Positions 37,040-45,845 of a stretch of 64,000 nucleotides of DNA are shown here, one piece after another. Source of the stretch: Nocardiopsis ansamitocini (GTDB taxonomy: Bacteria > Actinomycetota > Actinomycetes > Streptosporangiales > Streptosporangiaceae); contig NZ_BSQG01000005.1 of the NCBI RefSeq assembly GCF_030268225.1, positions 438,156 through 502,155 of the forward strand, given 5' to 3'. How positions within the stretch are numbered: the stretch's first letter is position 1; each line of letters opens with the position of its first letter. The position numbers were made by a program, and so were the translations under genes. The notes under the pieces are model-generated. The model ran no database searches, was not told where the DNA came from, and worked only from the letters and a program-made list of their open reading frames with translations.

Positions 37040-38131
37040 TCATCCGCCCTGGATGATCTGCTGCATCCCGGAGTCGATCTCGGATTTGTTCTCCAGGTAC
37101 CACTCGAAGTCCTGCTGGGCCAGGCCCTCGAAGTTGGCGGGGTAGTCGGCCAGCGTCTCCGCCACCTCGGTGGGAAGCAGGTCGAGCGCGTCGGGACTGG
37201 GCACGCTGTACTGCATCTCCTCGGCCCACGCCGCCTGCGCCTCCGGGTGGTCCACCACCCATTGCAGGAACTGCATGGCCTCCTCCTGGTTGGGGGCGTC
37301 GGTCACGGCCATGGTGTAGCCGGGGTCGTAGGAGCCCGCCCAGTTGACGGTGACGTCCATGCCGGTCTCGGCGAGGTTGTAGGCCCGTCCGCTCATGAAG
37401 ATGCCCAGGTCCCCCTCGCCCTGGCGCAGGCTCTGCTCCATCTGGTCGCCCGAGGTCCACCACACCGAGGTGTCGGCCTTGATGTCGCGCAGGGGTTCGA
37501 GCATCTCCGGCACGTCGATGGGCAGTGCGTCGTCGACCGGTCTGCCCGCGGCCTGGGCCAGGACGGCTGTCATCTGACTGTAGGCCTCACCGGGCATGAT
37601 GCGTCGGCCGGGGAACGCATCGGTGTCGAAGAATTCCGGGATCGTCGTGGGGCAGGCGTCCACCGCCTCGTCGTTGCAGGCGATCACGTAGCCGAGGTTG
37701 GCGTAGGTGAAGCCGAAGTCGCTCACCTTTCCCTCGCCCAGGGCGTCCTCGAAGGAGGAGCGCATGTCGGCGGGGAGGTCCTGGACCAGCCCCTCCTGGG
37801 CCATGAAGAAGGCGTCGGCAGCGCCGGAGCTGTCGATGATGTCCCACTCGATGTTGCCGGCCTCGCTCATGGACTGCAGTTTCGTGGCGAAGGTGCCCGG
37901 ACTGTCCACGATCTGGACCTGGATGCCGGTCTCCTCGGTGAAGGGGTCGGCCAGGTGCTTCTGGGTGGTCTCGGTGAAACGTCCGCCCCAACTGGCGATG
38001 ACCAGGGCGCCGTCGGAACCGGAACCCGCTCCGCCGCCGTCGGCGGCAGGGGACGCGCATGCGGAGGCCAGCAAGGTCAGCGCCGCCACTGCGGCGGCAC
38101 AGGGGATGAGGGTCGTGCGTGTCGTGCTCAA
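37040..38131 (-). CDS. Extracellular solute-binding lipoprotein (PotD-like)
   Basis: A 363-residue substrate-binding protein. Lipoprotein signal: basic start, hydrophobic AAAVAALTLL, lipobox LLASAC. The mature part begins after a Gly/Ser linker with LVIASWGGRFTETTQKHLADPFTEETGI, typical of polyamine- and iron-type binding proteins, and later has WWTSGDQMEQSLRQGEGDLGIFMSGRAY. The start is TTG 38131, overlapping the stop of the creatinase-like gene as TTGA. Substrate not deducible; the family takes polyamines, opines, thiamine and related cations. Confidence 0.88.
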   Translation of the reverse strand: MSTTRTTLIPCAAAVAALTLLASACASPAADGGGAGSGSDGALVIASWGGRFTETTQKHLADPFTEETGIQVQIVDSPGTFATKLQSMSEAGNIEWDIIDSSGAADAFFMAQEGLVQDLPADMRSSFEDALGEGKVSDFGFTYANLGYVIACNDEAVDACPTTIPEFFDTDAFPGRRIMPGEAYSQMTAVLAQAAGRPVDDALPIDVPEMLEPLRDIKADTSVWWTSGDQMEQSLRQGEGDLGIFMSGRAYNLAETGMDVTVNWAGSYDPGYTMAVTDAPNQEEAMQFLQWVVDHPEAQAAWAEEMQYSVPSPDALDLLPTEVAETLADYPANFEGLAQQDFEWYLENKSEIDSGMQQIIQGG

Positions 38132-39363
38132 CAGTCCACCGCCGTGATCTCGTGGGGCAGCGCGGAGAGGGTTCGCGCGCCTGAGGGTTCGTAGATGAGG
38201 GTGTCGATGAGGCCGAGGTAGAGCATGGACTCGTAGTTGGTGACCATCCCCTCCTCGAAGACCTCTTCGGTGTCGTCGTCGTTGACGGTGAAGATCCAGT
38301 CCCCGACCCAGTCGGGCGGGAAGCTCACGCCCAGTTCGTAGCCGCCGATCCAGATCTGGTCGCGCAGGCGCCACAGGCCCTGGGAGTCGTAGTACTCGCG
38401 CAGCGCGCGGTTGACCTCGCGCACCGGTGTGCCGGCCTTGGCGGTCGCGCACAGCACGGGGAAGGCTCCGGCCAGGATCTCCATGAGTTGCACGAGCTCT
38501 CGGGGCGGCTCGCCCAGGCACAGGGTGCCGGTGCGGTTGGAGTGGTAGCGGTTGTAGACGCCACAAGGGTCGACGTTGACGATGTCGCCCTCCTTGAGCA
38601 CCCGCCGCCCGGCGATGGCGTGTCCGGCGCGCGGCCCCACCACCGCCATCTCGTGGATGGCCGCCGGCTCGCCTCCTGCTGCCGACATCGCGTGCACCAT
38701 CTCCGACCACGCCTCCAGCTCGGTCATGCCGGGGCGCAGGACCGAGGCCAGGTGGGTCAGGCCGATGTCGCAGATCTCGGCGGCGCGTTCCACGCAGGCC
38801 AGCTCGGCCGCGGACTTGCGTCGCCGGACCCGCCGCACTGCGTCGGTGCCGTCCACCACCGTGCATCCCTGAGCCTCAAGCGCCTCCTGGAGTTGGGCGC
38901 TGACGGCCGGGTTGGGCAGGTAGGAGTACTTCTCCAGTCCGGCGGTGGTGCCCAGCCAGCCCTCGGCCCGCAGCTCTTCGACGATGAACCCCAGCATGCC
39001 GTCGCGCTGGTCGCGGGGGAGGAAACGCACGTCGGTGGCGATCGACGTGCGCCTGAACAGTTCGGCGTGCTCGGCGCCGTCGAAGCTGATGTGCCGGTCG
39101 TGGTCCACGTGGACGGCGGTACAGATGAGCGGGCGCCATTGACGCGGCGCGTGGGCCTTGTACCAGCGGCTGGCGAAACCGTGCAGCCAGTACATGGCCT
39201 CGGGTGAGGACAGGAGGAGCAGGTCGATGCCGTCCTTGGCCATCGCGGCGCGCAGCGCCGTGAGGCGTCGGTCGTACTCCTCGGGAGTGAAGGGGATGGC
39301 GGGGGCGGGTTGGTTCTGCTCCCGGTGCCGGGCCAGAAAGGTTTCGAGTGCGGCGAGGTCCAC
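38128..39363 (-). CDS. Creatinase-like M24-family hydrolase with incomplete metal site
   Basis: A 411-residue protein with the creatinase N domain and a pita-bread C domain. The usual M24 ligands are mostly altered: VNVDPCGVYNRYHSNRT keeps one Asp but has Asn at the second, and IGGYELGVSFPPDW lacks the expected His. This resembles the metal-free creatinase and ectoine hydrolase (DoeA) branch, which hydrolyse non-peptide C-N bonds. GTG 39363 follows AGGAGA; an upstream in-frame ATG 39396 spans that ribosome site. First gene of the ABC operon, divergent from the Lrp gene. Confidence 0.82.
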   Translation of the reverse strand: MDLAALETFLARHREQNQPAPAIPFTPEEYDRRLTALRAAMAKDGIDLLLLSSPEAMYWLHGFASRWYKAHAPRQWRPLICTAVHVDHDRHISFDGAEHAELFRRTSIATDVRFLPRDQRDGMLGFIVEELRAEGWLGTTAGLEKYSYLPNPAVSAQLQEALEAQGCTVVDGTDAVRRVRRRKSAAELACVERAAEICDIGLTHLASVLRPGMTELEAWSEMVHAMSAAGGEPAAIHEMAVVGPRAGHAIAGRRVLKEGDIVNVDPCGVYNRYHSNRTGTLCLGEPPRELVQLMEILAGAFPVLCATAKAGTPVREVNRALREYYDSQGLWRLRDQIWIGGYELGVSFPPDWVGDWIFTVNDDDTEEVFEEGMVTNYESMLYLGLIDTLIYEPSGARTLSALPHEITAVDC

Positions 39364-39585
39364 GGTCGCTTCTCCTGAGACTGGAAAGATCCGCATGGAA
39401 ATTGGGCGAAGCCCTGTGCCCTAAGGCGTGCGTAGCCCCGAGAGGATGGCCGTTCCCGGCTCGCCCCCCAGCGAGCCGACGGTCCATCCAATGGGCTGGT
39501 ACCTGTTGACGAATATTCGCAATGTGGGCTTGACTATCTCTCGTATTCCGCAGATGGTCAAGGCTGTATTCGCGAATTAACCTTC
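39364..39585. promoter_or_regulatory. Divergent control region of the catabolic locus
   Basis: This 222-bp gap separates the two divergent operons. Its right half is AT-rich and holds palindromes CGAATATTCG (39510-39519) and ATTCGCGAAT (39568-39577), with a further TATTCC at 39544. Spaced AT-rich half-sites fit an Lrp-type multimer, but the assignment is inference. Confidence 0.5.
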
Positions 39586-40158
39586 ATGGAACGTGAGATG
39601 TCTCGGATTTCGCAAGAGTTGGTTGATAGCGGCCTGGCGCAACTGGACGAGATCGATCGCCGCATCGTGGCCGTCCTCCAAGTGGACGGGCGGCGCTCGT
39701 TCACCAAACTCGCCAAGGAGATCGGCACGAGCGAGAGCGTGGTGCGCTACCGGGTCCAGCGCCTGGAGCGGGCCAAGATCCTGCAGATCGTGGGCATCGC
39801 CGATCCCCTCAAGATCGGGTTCGACCTGATGTCGATGATCGGCGTCCGGGTCGTCCCCGGCCGTCTGGAGAGCGTCGTGGAGGAGATCAAGACCCTGCCC
39901 GAGACCAGCTACGTGGCCTCCCTGGCCGGCTCCTTCGACCTCATCGTCGAGGTCGTGTGCCGCGACACCGCCCACTACAACCAGCTGCTGACCAAACAGC
40001 TGCACCGCATCGACGGAGTCGCCTCCACCGAGTCCTTCCTGATCCTGGAGATCCACAAGATGGCCTACGGCTGGGGCGTCGGCGAACAGAACGCCGTCCC
40101 CATCGCCCCCTCCCGGCCCGGTGGCGCCGGCGCTCCCCCTGCGGACCCCGCTCCTTAG
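39586..40158 (+). CDS. Lrp/AsnC-family transcriptional regulator
   Basis: A 190-residue regulator. N-terminal HTH about 20-65 (LDEIDRRIVAVLQVDGRRSF, TKLAKEIGTSESVVRYRVQRLE), then an AsnC ligand domain about 80-160 (VVPGRLESVVEEIKTLPETSYVASLAGSFDLIVEVVCRD). The tail is Pro/Ala-rich. An alternative start is ATG 39598. It heads the plus-strand operon with a creatinase-like gene and an FAD oxidoreductase, so it likely senses the imported compound. DoeX of ectoine degradation clusters belongs to the same family. Confidence 0.9.
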   Translation: MEREMSRISQELVDSGLAQLDEIDRRIVAVLQVDGRRSFTKLAKEIGTSESVVRYRVQRLERAKILQIVGIADPLKIGFDLMSMIGVRVVPGRLESVVEEIKTLPETSYVASLAGSFDLIVEVVCRDTAHYNQLLTKQLHRIDGVASTESFLILEIHKMAYGWGVGEQNAVPIAPSRPGGAGAPPADPAP

Positions 40159-40189
40159 ACCCCCGCCCCCTCAACCACGAGGACAACCG

Positions 40190-41341
40190 ATGGAACTCGC
40201 CTTCACCCTCTCCACCTACGACGAGCGGCTGACCCGGACCCGGGCCCGGATGGGCGCCCAGAGCCTGGACGGCATCGTGCTGACGATGCCCGACACCATC
40301 CACTGGCTCACCGGCGTCAGCTCGGTGGGCTACCTCTGGCCCCAAGCACTGGTCGTGGGGGCGGGGGCGGGCGAGCCCACCCTGGTCACCCGGACCACGG
40401 AGGAGCCGTGCGTGCGACGGCTGTCCTGGCTGCGCTCGGTCCGCTACTACGACATCGCGGCCGAGGAACCCATCGCCGTCATCGCCGAGGCGATCCGCGC
40501 GGCCGGGCTGGGCAGCGCCACCGTCGGCCTGGACCTGGACACCTTCACCCTCTCCCCTGGGGGCTGGGACCGCCTGCGCACACTGCTGCCCGAGGTGACA
40601 TGGGTGGACACCTCCATGCTCGTACCCGAGGAACGGCTGGTGAAGTCCGCCGACGAACTCGCCTACCAACATCAGGCGGCCCGCATCGCCGACCACGCCA
40701 TGAACGAGGTCTTCGCGGCACTGCGCCCGGGGATCTCGGAGGTGGAGCTGGCCGGAATCGCCGCGGCGGCGCTGGGCGCGGCCGGCGGCGAACACGCCGC
40801 GATCCCGCCCATGGTCGTCACCGGTGAGCGCAGTGCCCTGGTGCACGCGATGGCCGGCAGGCGCACCGTGGCACACGGCGACGTGGTGTGCGTGGAACTG
40901 GCCGGGGTCGTCAACCGCTACCATGCGGTGCTGATGCGCTCGGCCGTCATCGGCGAGCCCTCGCCGCGGGTGCGCGAGGTCGCCGACTGCCTGGAACGCG
41001 CCACCGAGGCGGCCATCGCCGCAGCCGTCCCCGGCGCTCCGGCGCACGCCCCCGACACCGCCTGCGACGACGTCCTCTCCGAACTCGGCCTGGTCGCCAA
41101 CCGCTGCCACCGCATCGGCTACAGCGTGGGGGTGGCCTACCCGCCGGGCTGGCTGGAGCCCATGACCCTGGTCGCCGGCGACGACCACGTCATCACCCCC
41201 GGCATGTCCTTCACGATCGAACCCAATCTCGCCCTCCTGGACGAGGGGTTCGGCCTGAAGATGGGCGACACGGTCCTGTGCACGCCCGAGGGGCCCCGGT
41301 CCCTCTCCGCCCTCGACCACGCGCTGCGCGTCATCGCCTGA
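40190..41341 (+). CDS. Second creatinase-like M24-family hydrolase
   Basis: A 383-residue creatinase/prolidase-fold protein, divergent in sequence from the one at 38128. It has VKSADELAYQHQAARIAD, VHAMAGRRTVAHGDVVCVELAGVVNRYHAV and HRIGYSVGVAYPPGWLE, the latter very close to ectoine hydrolase and creatinase. The Asp ligands of true M24 peptidases are absent (VELAG, YHAVLM), and only the Glu in FTIEPN remains. Expected role: hydrolysis of an amidine or cyclic amide C-N bond. ATG 40190 has GAGGA upstream. In operon with the Lrp gene (31-nt gap) and oxidoreductase (9-nt gap). Confidence 0.85.
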   Translation: MELAFTLSTYDERLTRTRARMGAQSLDGIVLTMPDTIHWLTGVSSVGYLWPQALVVGAGAGEPTLVTRTTEEPCVRRLSWLRSVRYYDIAAEEPIAVIAEAIRAAGLGSATVGLDLDTFTLSPGGWDRLRTLLPEVTWVDTSMLVPEERLVKSADELAYQHQAARIADHAMNEVFAALRPGISEVELAGIAAAALGAAGGEHAAIPPMVVTGERSALVHAMAGRRTVAHGDVVCVELAGVVNRYHAVLMRSAVIGEPSPRVREVADCLERATEAAIAAAVPGAPAHAPDTACDDVLSELGLVANRCHRIGYSVGVAYPPGWLEPMTLVAGDDHVITPGMSFTIEPNLALLDEGFGLKMGDTVLCTPEGPRSLSALDHALRVIA

Positions 41342-41350
41342 GGAGATCCC

Positions 41351-42754
41351 ATGTCCCGCCCCGACGTGGCCCGAGCACTGGCCGGCATCAGCCACACCCC
41401 CTTCTGGCTCGACTCCCCCGACGCCCCAGGACCTGAACCCGCACTCGCCGCCGACACCGTGTGCGACCTCGCCGTCGTGGGCGGTGGCTACGCCGGGCTG
41501 TGGACAGCGCTCCTGGCAAAAGAGCGGGACCCAGCACGCGACGTCGTCCTCGTGGAGGGCCGCACCGCCGGCTGGGCGGCCTCGGGCCGCAACGGTGGTT
41601 TCTGCGCCTCCAGCCTCACCCACGGCATGGAGAACGGTGCGCAGCGCTGGCCCGACGACCTGGCCCTGCTGGAACGCCTGGGACTGCGCAACCTCGACGA
41701 GATCGAGGCGGCCCTCACCCGTTACGGCATCGACTGCGCCTTCGACCGCCAGGGCAAGATCAGTCTGGCCACCGAGCCCTACCAGGTACGGGCGTTCGAG
41801 GAAGCCGTGGCCCTGGCGGACCGGCACGGCCGGTCGCTGAAGCTTCTGAGCCGGGACGAACTGCGCACCTCCGTGGACGCCCCCGGCTACCTCGCCGGGC
41901 TCCTGGACCCCGAAGGCTGCGCCACCCTTGACCCCGCCCGACTCGCCTGGGGGCTCAAGGCCGCCTGCTTGGCGATGGGAGTACGCGTCTTCGAGCACAC
42001 GCCCGTGCGCAGGCTGACCGCCACCGCGCGCGGCGTCGTCCTGGCCACCGACACCGCACGGGTCGGCGCCCAGCGCGTCGCCCTGGCCACCAACGGCTTC
42101 CGACCGCTCCTGCGCCGCACCCGGCTGTCCACCGTGCCCGTCTACGACTACGTCCTGGTCACCGAGCCCATCGGCGCCGAACGCCTCGACGAACTGGGGT
42201 GGCCCACCCGCAAGGGCCTCACCGACGCCGGCAACCAGTTCCACTATTTCCGGCGCACCCCCGACGACCGCATCCTGTGGGGCGGCTACGACGCCGTCTA
42301 CCACTACGCGGGTCGGATCCGGTCCGAGCACGACACCCGCTCCGCGACCTTCGAGCGCCTGGCCGGGCAGTTCCTCGACACCTTCCCGGCCCTGGCCGAC
42401 GTGCGTTTCACCCATGCCTGGGGCGGCGCCATCGACACCTGCACCCGCTTCACCGCGTTCTTCGGAACCGCGCGCGGCGGCCGGGTGGCCTACGCGCAGG
42501 GATTCACCGGTTTGGGGGTGGGGGCCACCCGATTCGCCGCCGAGGTCATGCTCGACCTGCTGGCCGGCGCCGACACCGAACGCACCCGCCTGGAGATGGT
42601 GCGTCGCCGTCCGCTTCCCTTCCCTCCCGAGCCGGTCCGCTACATCGGCATCCAGCTGACGCGGTGGTCGCTGGACCGCGCCGACCGCAACCAGGGTCGG
42701 CGCAATCCGTGGTTGCGTCTTCTGGATCGCCTCGGCCTGGGGTTCGACAGCTAG
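41351..42754 (+). CDS. FAD-dependent amine oxidoreductase (DAO family, PuuB-like)
   Basis: A 467-residue DAO-superfamily flavoprotein, oxidising a primary or secondary amine to imine and thence aldehyde or keto acid. FAD motif CDLAVVGGGYAGLWTALLAKE (about residue 38), then GWAASGRNGGFC typical of gamma-glutamylputrescine oxidase relatives, HYFRRTPDDRILWGGYD, and the C-terminal GRVAYAQGFTGLGVGATRFAAE. Start ATG with GAGGAGA just upstream. Likely the oxidative step following hydrolysis by the creatinase-like enzyme. Sarcosine- or polyamine-derived amines are possible substrates. Confidence 0.88.
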   Translation: MSRPDVARALAGISHTPFWLDSPDAPGPEPALAADTVCDLAVVGGGYAGLWTALLAKERDPARDVVLVEGRTAGWAASGRNGGFCASSLTHGMENGAQRWPDDLALLERLGLRNLDEIEAALTRYGIDCAFDRQGKISLATEPYQVRAFEEAVALADRHGRSLKLLSRDELRTSVDAPGYLAGLLDPEGCATLDPARLAWGLKAACLAMGVRVFEHTPVRRLTATARGVVLATDTARVGAQRVALATNGFRPLLRRTRLSTVPVYDYVLVTEPIGAERLDELGWPTRKGLTDAGNQFHYFRRTPDDRILWGGYDAVYHYAGRIRSEHDTRSATFERLAGQFLDTFPALADVRFTHAWGGAIDTCTRFTAFFGTARGGRVAYAQGFTGLGVGATRFAAEVMLDLLAGADTERTRLEMVRRRPLPFPPEPVRYIGIQLTRWSLDRADRNQGRRNPWLRLLDRLGLGFDS

Positions 42755-42766
42755 GGCCCTGGTACG

Positions 42767-42806
42767 CGGTCGCGGTCCCGTCGTGGTGACGACGGGACCG
42801 CGACCG
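42767..42806. terminator. 18-bp perfect hairpin between convergent operons
   Basis: CGGTCGCGGTCCCGTCGT pairs fully with ACGACGGGACCGCGACCG around GGTG. It serves the FAD oxidoreductase gene and possibly the converging ferredoxin gene. Confidence 0.88.
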
Positions 42807-42860
42807 GTGTCCCCCGGAGGCGGTGGTGACGCCTACGGCCAGGACGTCCGACGGGGTCGT

Positions 42861-43061
42861 TCATCCGTCCCCGTCGACATGGATCGCCGCCGCCGGGCAC
42901 ACGGAGACAGCCTCCCGGACGGCCTCGTGTTCTGCCTCCGGCGGTGTCCCGTCGAGCAGGACCACGATCCCGTCGTCATCACGCTGGTCGAACACCTGCG
43001 GCGCCAGCAGTACGCACTGCCCGGCCCCGCAGCACCTGTCCTCTTCCACGCGGACCTTCAT
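42861..43061 (-). CDS. [3Fe-4S]-type ferredoxin, partner of the P450
   Basis: A 66-residue ferredoxin: CCGAGQC near residue 10, and VCPAAAI near residue 54 completing the cluster ligands. The position normally holding a fourth Cys in CxxCxxC is Ala (GAGQC), as in [3Fe-4S] ferredoxins that serve actinobacterial P450s. It follows the P450 gene by 48 nt on the same strand, so the two likely form one electron-transfer unit. No ferredoxin reductase is nearby. Confidence 0.92.
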   Translation of the reverse strand: MKVRVEEDRCCGAGQCVLLAPQVFDQRDDDGIVVLLDGTPPEAEHEAVREAVSVCPAAAIHVDGDG

Positions 43062-43109
43062 GCCCGTGTCCTTTCTTCCTCGCGGCTGGTCGTATCGGCG
43101 GGCGCACCC

Positions 43110-44315
43110 CTACCAGGTGACCGGGAACTCGTAGATGCCGTAGATGATGGCGTCGTCCTTGAACGACAGTTCGTCGACGGGCACGGCGGGCCGGATGTCG
43201 GGGATTTTGCGCAACAGGGTGTCGATGACGATCTGGAGTTCCAGGCGGGCGAGGTTCTGGCCGAGGCACTGGTGGTGGCCGTAGCCGAACGCCAGATGGT
43301 TGCGGGCCCCGCGTCCGACGTCGAACGTGTCGGGGTCGGGGAACACCCGCGGGTCGCGGTTGGCCGTGTGGGCGAGGGCGAGGACGCCGTCCCCGGCCTT
43401 GATGAGCCGTCCGCCCAGTTCGACGTCTTCGACGGCGACCCGGGCGAGGGCCTGCTCGGCGATGGTGAAGTACCGCAGCAGTTCCTCGACTGCGGGCAGG
43501 GTCGTGCCCGGGTCCTGGCGCAGCGCCTCCCTGGCCCCGGGGTCGCGGACCAGTTGCAGCATGGTCAGCGAGATCATGTTGGCCGTGGTCTCATGCCCCG
43601 CGATGAGGAGAAGGAAGGCCAGGCCCATCAGGTCCTTGCGGTCGACGGCACCGTTCACCTCGCGCTGGCGGAGGATCTGGCGCCCCAGGAGGTCGTCGGT
43701 GGGGACCTCCTCCTTGGCCCGCAGCAGTTCGTCCAGGTAGCCGGCCAGATCGAACAGGGCCTTCTGCTTCTCTTCCTGCGACACGGTACGGCTCACGAGC
43801 GAGGCGGACCTGCTCTGGAAGAACGCGTGGTCGTCGTAGGGCACCCCGAGGAGTTCGCTGATCACCAGGGACGGAACCGGCAGCGACAACGCCCGGACCA
43901 GGTCGACCGGGCGCGGCCCGGCGAGCATCCGGTCGATGTGCTCGTCCACGATCTCCTGGATGCGCGGCTTGAGCTTGTTCATCCGCTTGACGGTGAACTC
44001 GCCGAGCACCGCGCGGCGGGCCGGGCCGTGCTCGGGCGGGTCCATGGTGAGCAGAAGTGGGGGAAGGACGTCCGTGGGTGCTCCGCTCCCGTTGTCCAGC
44101 ATCGGGAATCCGGGCCGTCTCCGGTCGGAGCTGAAGCGCGTGTCGGCCAGCAGGGCGCGGATGTCCTCGTGCCGGGTGACAACCCACACCTCGGCGCCGG
44201 TGGGCAGCGTGACCTTGCTGACGGGGTCGGTTTCGCGGAGCCGGACGTGCTCGTCTCGCGGGGCGTACGGACAGGTGCGGGCGATGGGCAGGGCGGGCGA
44301 CTGTTCTGCGGGCAC
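43110..44315 (-). CDS. Cytochrome P450 (CYP105-like)
   Basis: A 401-residue soluble class I P450. I-helix oxygen motif LLLIAGHETTANM, K-helix ExxR region VEELLRYFTIAEQALARVA, and heme loop HLAFGYGHHQCLGQNLARLE with the axial Cys. The general pattern and the linked ferredoxin resemble CYP105 enzymes, which hydroxylate varied xenobiotics and natural products. GTG start after AAGGGGAG. Divergent from a TetR gene that probably controls it. Confidence 0.93.
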   Translation of the reverse strand: MPAEQSPALPIARTCPYAPRDEHVRLRETDPVSKVTLPTGAEVWVVTRHEDIRALLADTRFSSDRRRPGFPMLDNGSGAPTDVLPPLLLTMDPPEHGPARRAVLGEFTVKRMNKLKPRIQEIVDEHIDRMLAGPRPVDLVRALSLPVPSLVISELLGVPYDDHAFFQSRSASLVSRTVSQEEKQKALFDLAGYLDELLRAKEEVPTDDLLGRQILRQREVNGAVDRKDLMGLAFLLLIAGHETTANMISLTMLQLVRDPGAREALRQDPGTTLPAVEELLRYFTIAEQALARVAVEDVELGGRLIKAGDGVLALAHTANRDPRVFPDPDTFDVGRGARNHLAFGYGHHQCLGQNLARLELQIVIDTLLRKIPDIRPAVPVDELSFKDDAIIYGIYEFPVTW

Positions 44316-44456
44316 GGTTGGACTCCCCTTGCGCGGTTCTTATCTGGAACGATTTCCTCCGCTTGCCTTCCGACGCTAACAAAGCGGAAGAGATTCGTCC
44401 ACATCATCCGGCGGTGGGACAATGGGTCCGTCCCGACAAGAAGGGGGAGTGACACG

Positions 44457-45092
44457 ATGGCGGAGCCGCAGACGCTGCGGGCCGACGCGAGACGCAACCG
44501 CGACCAGATCATCGCCGCGGCCAAGACGGTCTTCGCGGAGCGCGGCCCGGACGTTCCGATGGAGGAGGTCGCCCGCCGGGCCGGCGTGGGCGTCGGAACC
44601 CTCTACCGGCGCTTCCCCGACCGTGACACGCTGATCCGGGAGGTCGCGCGGGACAGTTTCACGGTCCTGCTCTCCAGGGCCCGGGAGGCGGAGGCCGAGG
44701 GCGACCGCGGTTGGGAGGCTTTCCTGGGAGTGCTTAAGGACCTGCCCGAACTGTGGTTCACCCTGCGCCTGACACTCTTCTCACCGGATGCCTGGGCGAT
44801 CATCCAGGGCGATGCGCACGCCCTCGCCAGGGCCGAGGAGTTCACGACCGTGTTCGACGGCCTGGTCCGGGTCGGACAGGCCGAGGGGACACTGCGCTCC
44901 GACGTCGGCACCGGGGACGTGTTGATGCTCATCGCGCTCGTGGTCACCGGTATGCGGGCGTCCTCCGGCGCGCTGGGGGCGACGGTGTACGAGAGGGTTC
45001 TGGCCCTGAGTCTGGACGGGTTGCGGGCAAATTCCGACGCTCCCCTGCCCGGCCGCCCTCTCACCCCCGGCGACCTCCGCTTCCACGACTGA
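44457..45092 (+). CDS. TetR-family regulator next to the P450 operon
   Basis: A 211-residue TetR regulator. HTH: VPMEEVARRAGVGVGTLYRRFPDRDTL (about residues 33-59). The helical ligand domain follows. ATG 44457 with AAGGGGGAG upstream; the frame is open for another 1.6 kb upstream through the antisense of the P450, which is a shadow. The 141-bp divergent gap contains an imperfect GGGAC...GTCCC repeat. It likely represses the P450-ferredoxin operon. Confidence 0.88.
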   Translation: MAEPQTLRADARRNRDQIIAAAKTVFAERGPDVPMEEVARRAGVGVGTLYRRFPDRDTLIREVARDSFTVLLSRAREAEAEGDRGWEAFLGVLKDLPELWFTLRLTLFSPDAWAIIQGDAHALARAEEFTTVFDGLVRVGQAEGTLRSDVGTGDVLMLIALVVTGMRASSGALGATVYERVLALSLDGLRANSDAPLPGRPLTPGDLRFHD

Positions 45093-45326
45093 CGGCCGAC
45101 GCCTCCCGTCCTGGGGCGGTGGCCCCGTCGTCGCCTGGGCACAGGCCGCAGCACCGCCCGCCCACCAGCGAACACGGCCGGGGCGAGAACACGGCGGCGC
45201 CGGCCCCCACGAACGTTCCCGCGAGGGGCGGGCCGCCGAGGCCGGCGCGGTCGAGCACCGTCGACCGGCCGGTCTCCTCGACGCCCACGGGGACGAACCG
45301 TCGGGTGCCTTACCGTCGGCAACGAC

Positions 45327-45740
45327 CTAGACAGTCACCAGGACGGCGCTGACCAGGACGCTTCCGAGCAGGTTGTACGCTCCGGAAATCAGCGAGTAGA
45401 ACAGGGGCCGCGGGAAATTGGGGTTGATCGCGATGGTGACCGTGTTGGCCACCAGGTATCCGGCTCCGACGATCAGACCGAACAGCAGGGCGTCCGGATA
45501 GGAGTCGACCCCCAGCGCCGCCATCAGGACCGCGCTGGTGATGGTGATGACCAGCGAGGCCAGCGGCGGCCCGGCATAGAAGAGCGCGGACCCCTCCTGC
45601 TTGGCCGACGCGTCCCGCCCCAGCGAAACGTTGTACGCCTTGGTGAACAGGAGCGCGAACCACAGGGCGCCCAGCACCGAAAAAGCGAGAAAGGCGACCA
45701 GGACGCCGATCCAGTTCACATCGCCCACAACATTGAACAT
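45327..45740 (-). CDS. DUF1761 membrane protein
   Basis: A 137-residue four-helix membrane protein of the DUF1761 family: VNWIGVLVAFLAFSVLGALWFALLFTKAY at the N-terminus, GPPLASLVITITSAVLMAALG, ALLFGLIVGAGYLVANTVTIAI, and LISGAYNLLGSVLVSAVLV. Function unknown. Read from the minus strand, with a hairpin terminator separating it from the DinB-family gene upstream. Confidence 0.85.
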   Translation of the reverse strand: MFNVVGDVNWIGVLVAFLAFSVLGALWFALLFTKAYNVSLGRDASAKQEGSALFYAGPPLASLVITITSAVLMAALGVDSYPDALLFGLIVGAGYLVANTVTIAINPNFPRPLFYSLISGAYNLLGSVLVSAVLVTV

Positions 45741-45794
45741 ATTCGTCTCCGTAGTAATGATCGGTGGTCACCGACCGACCGGCCTGACACAGCG

Positions 45795-45830
45795 GGGCCC
45801 GGGGGCGGGCGGCTGCTCGCCCCCGGGCCC
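45795..45830 (-). terminator. Hairpin terminator after the DinB-family gene
   Basis: Perfect 13-bp stem GGGCCCGGGGGCG / CGCCCCCGGGCCC with a 10-nt loop, 16 nt beyond the DinB-family stop. Confidence 0.8.
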
Positions 45831-45845
45831 TGGGGCGGGCGGCGC

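Noticed and set aside
42783-44456. Upstream extension of the TetR frame (769 codons in total)
   Set aside because: The extension is antisense to ferredoxin and P450; the TetR homology begins at ATG 44457 with a good ribosome site.
45061-45288. 75-codon minus-strand frame with a Cys-rich segment
   Set aside because: Overlaps the end of the TetR gene, has no ribosome site and matches no family I know.
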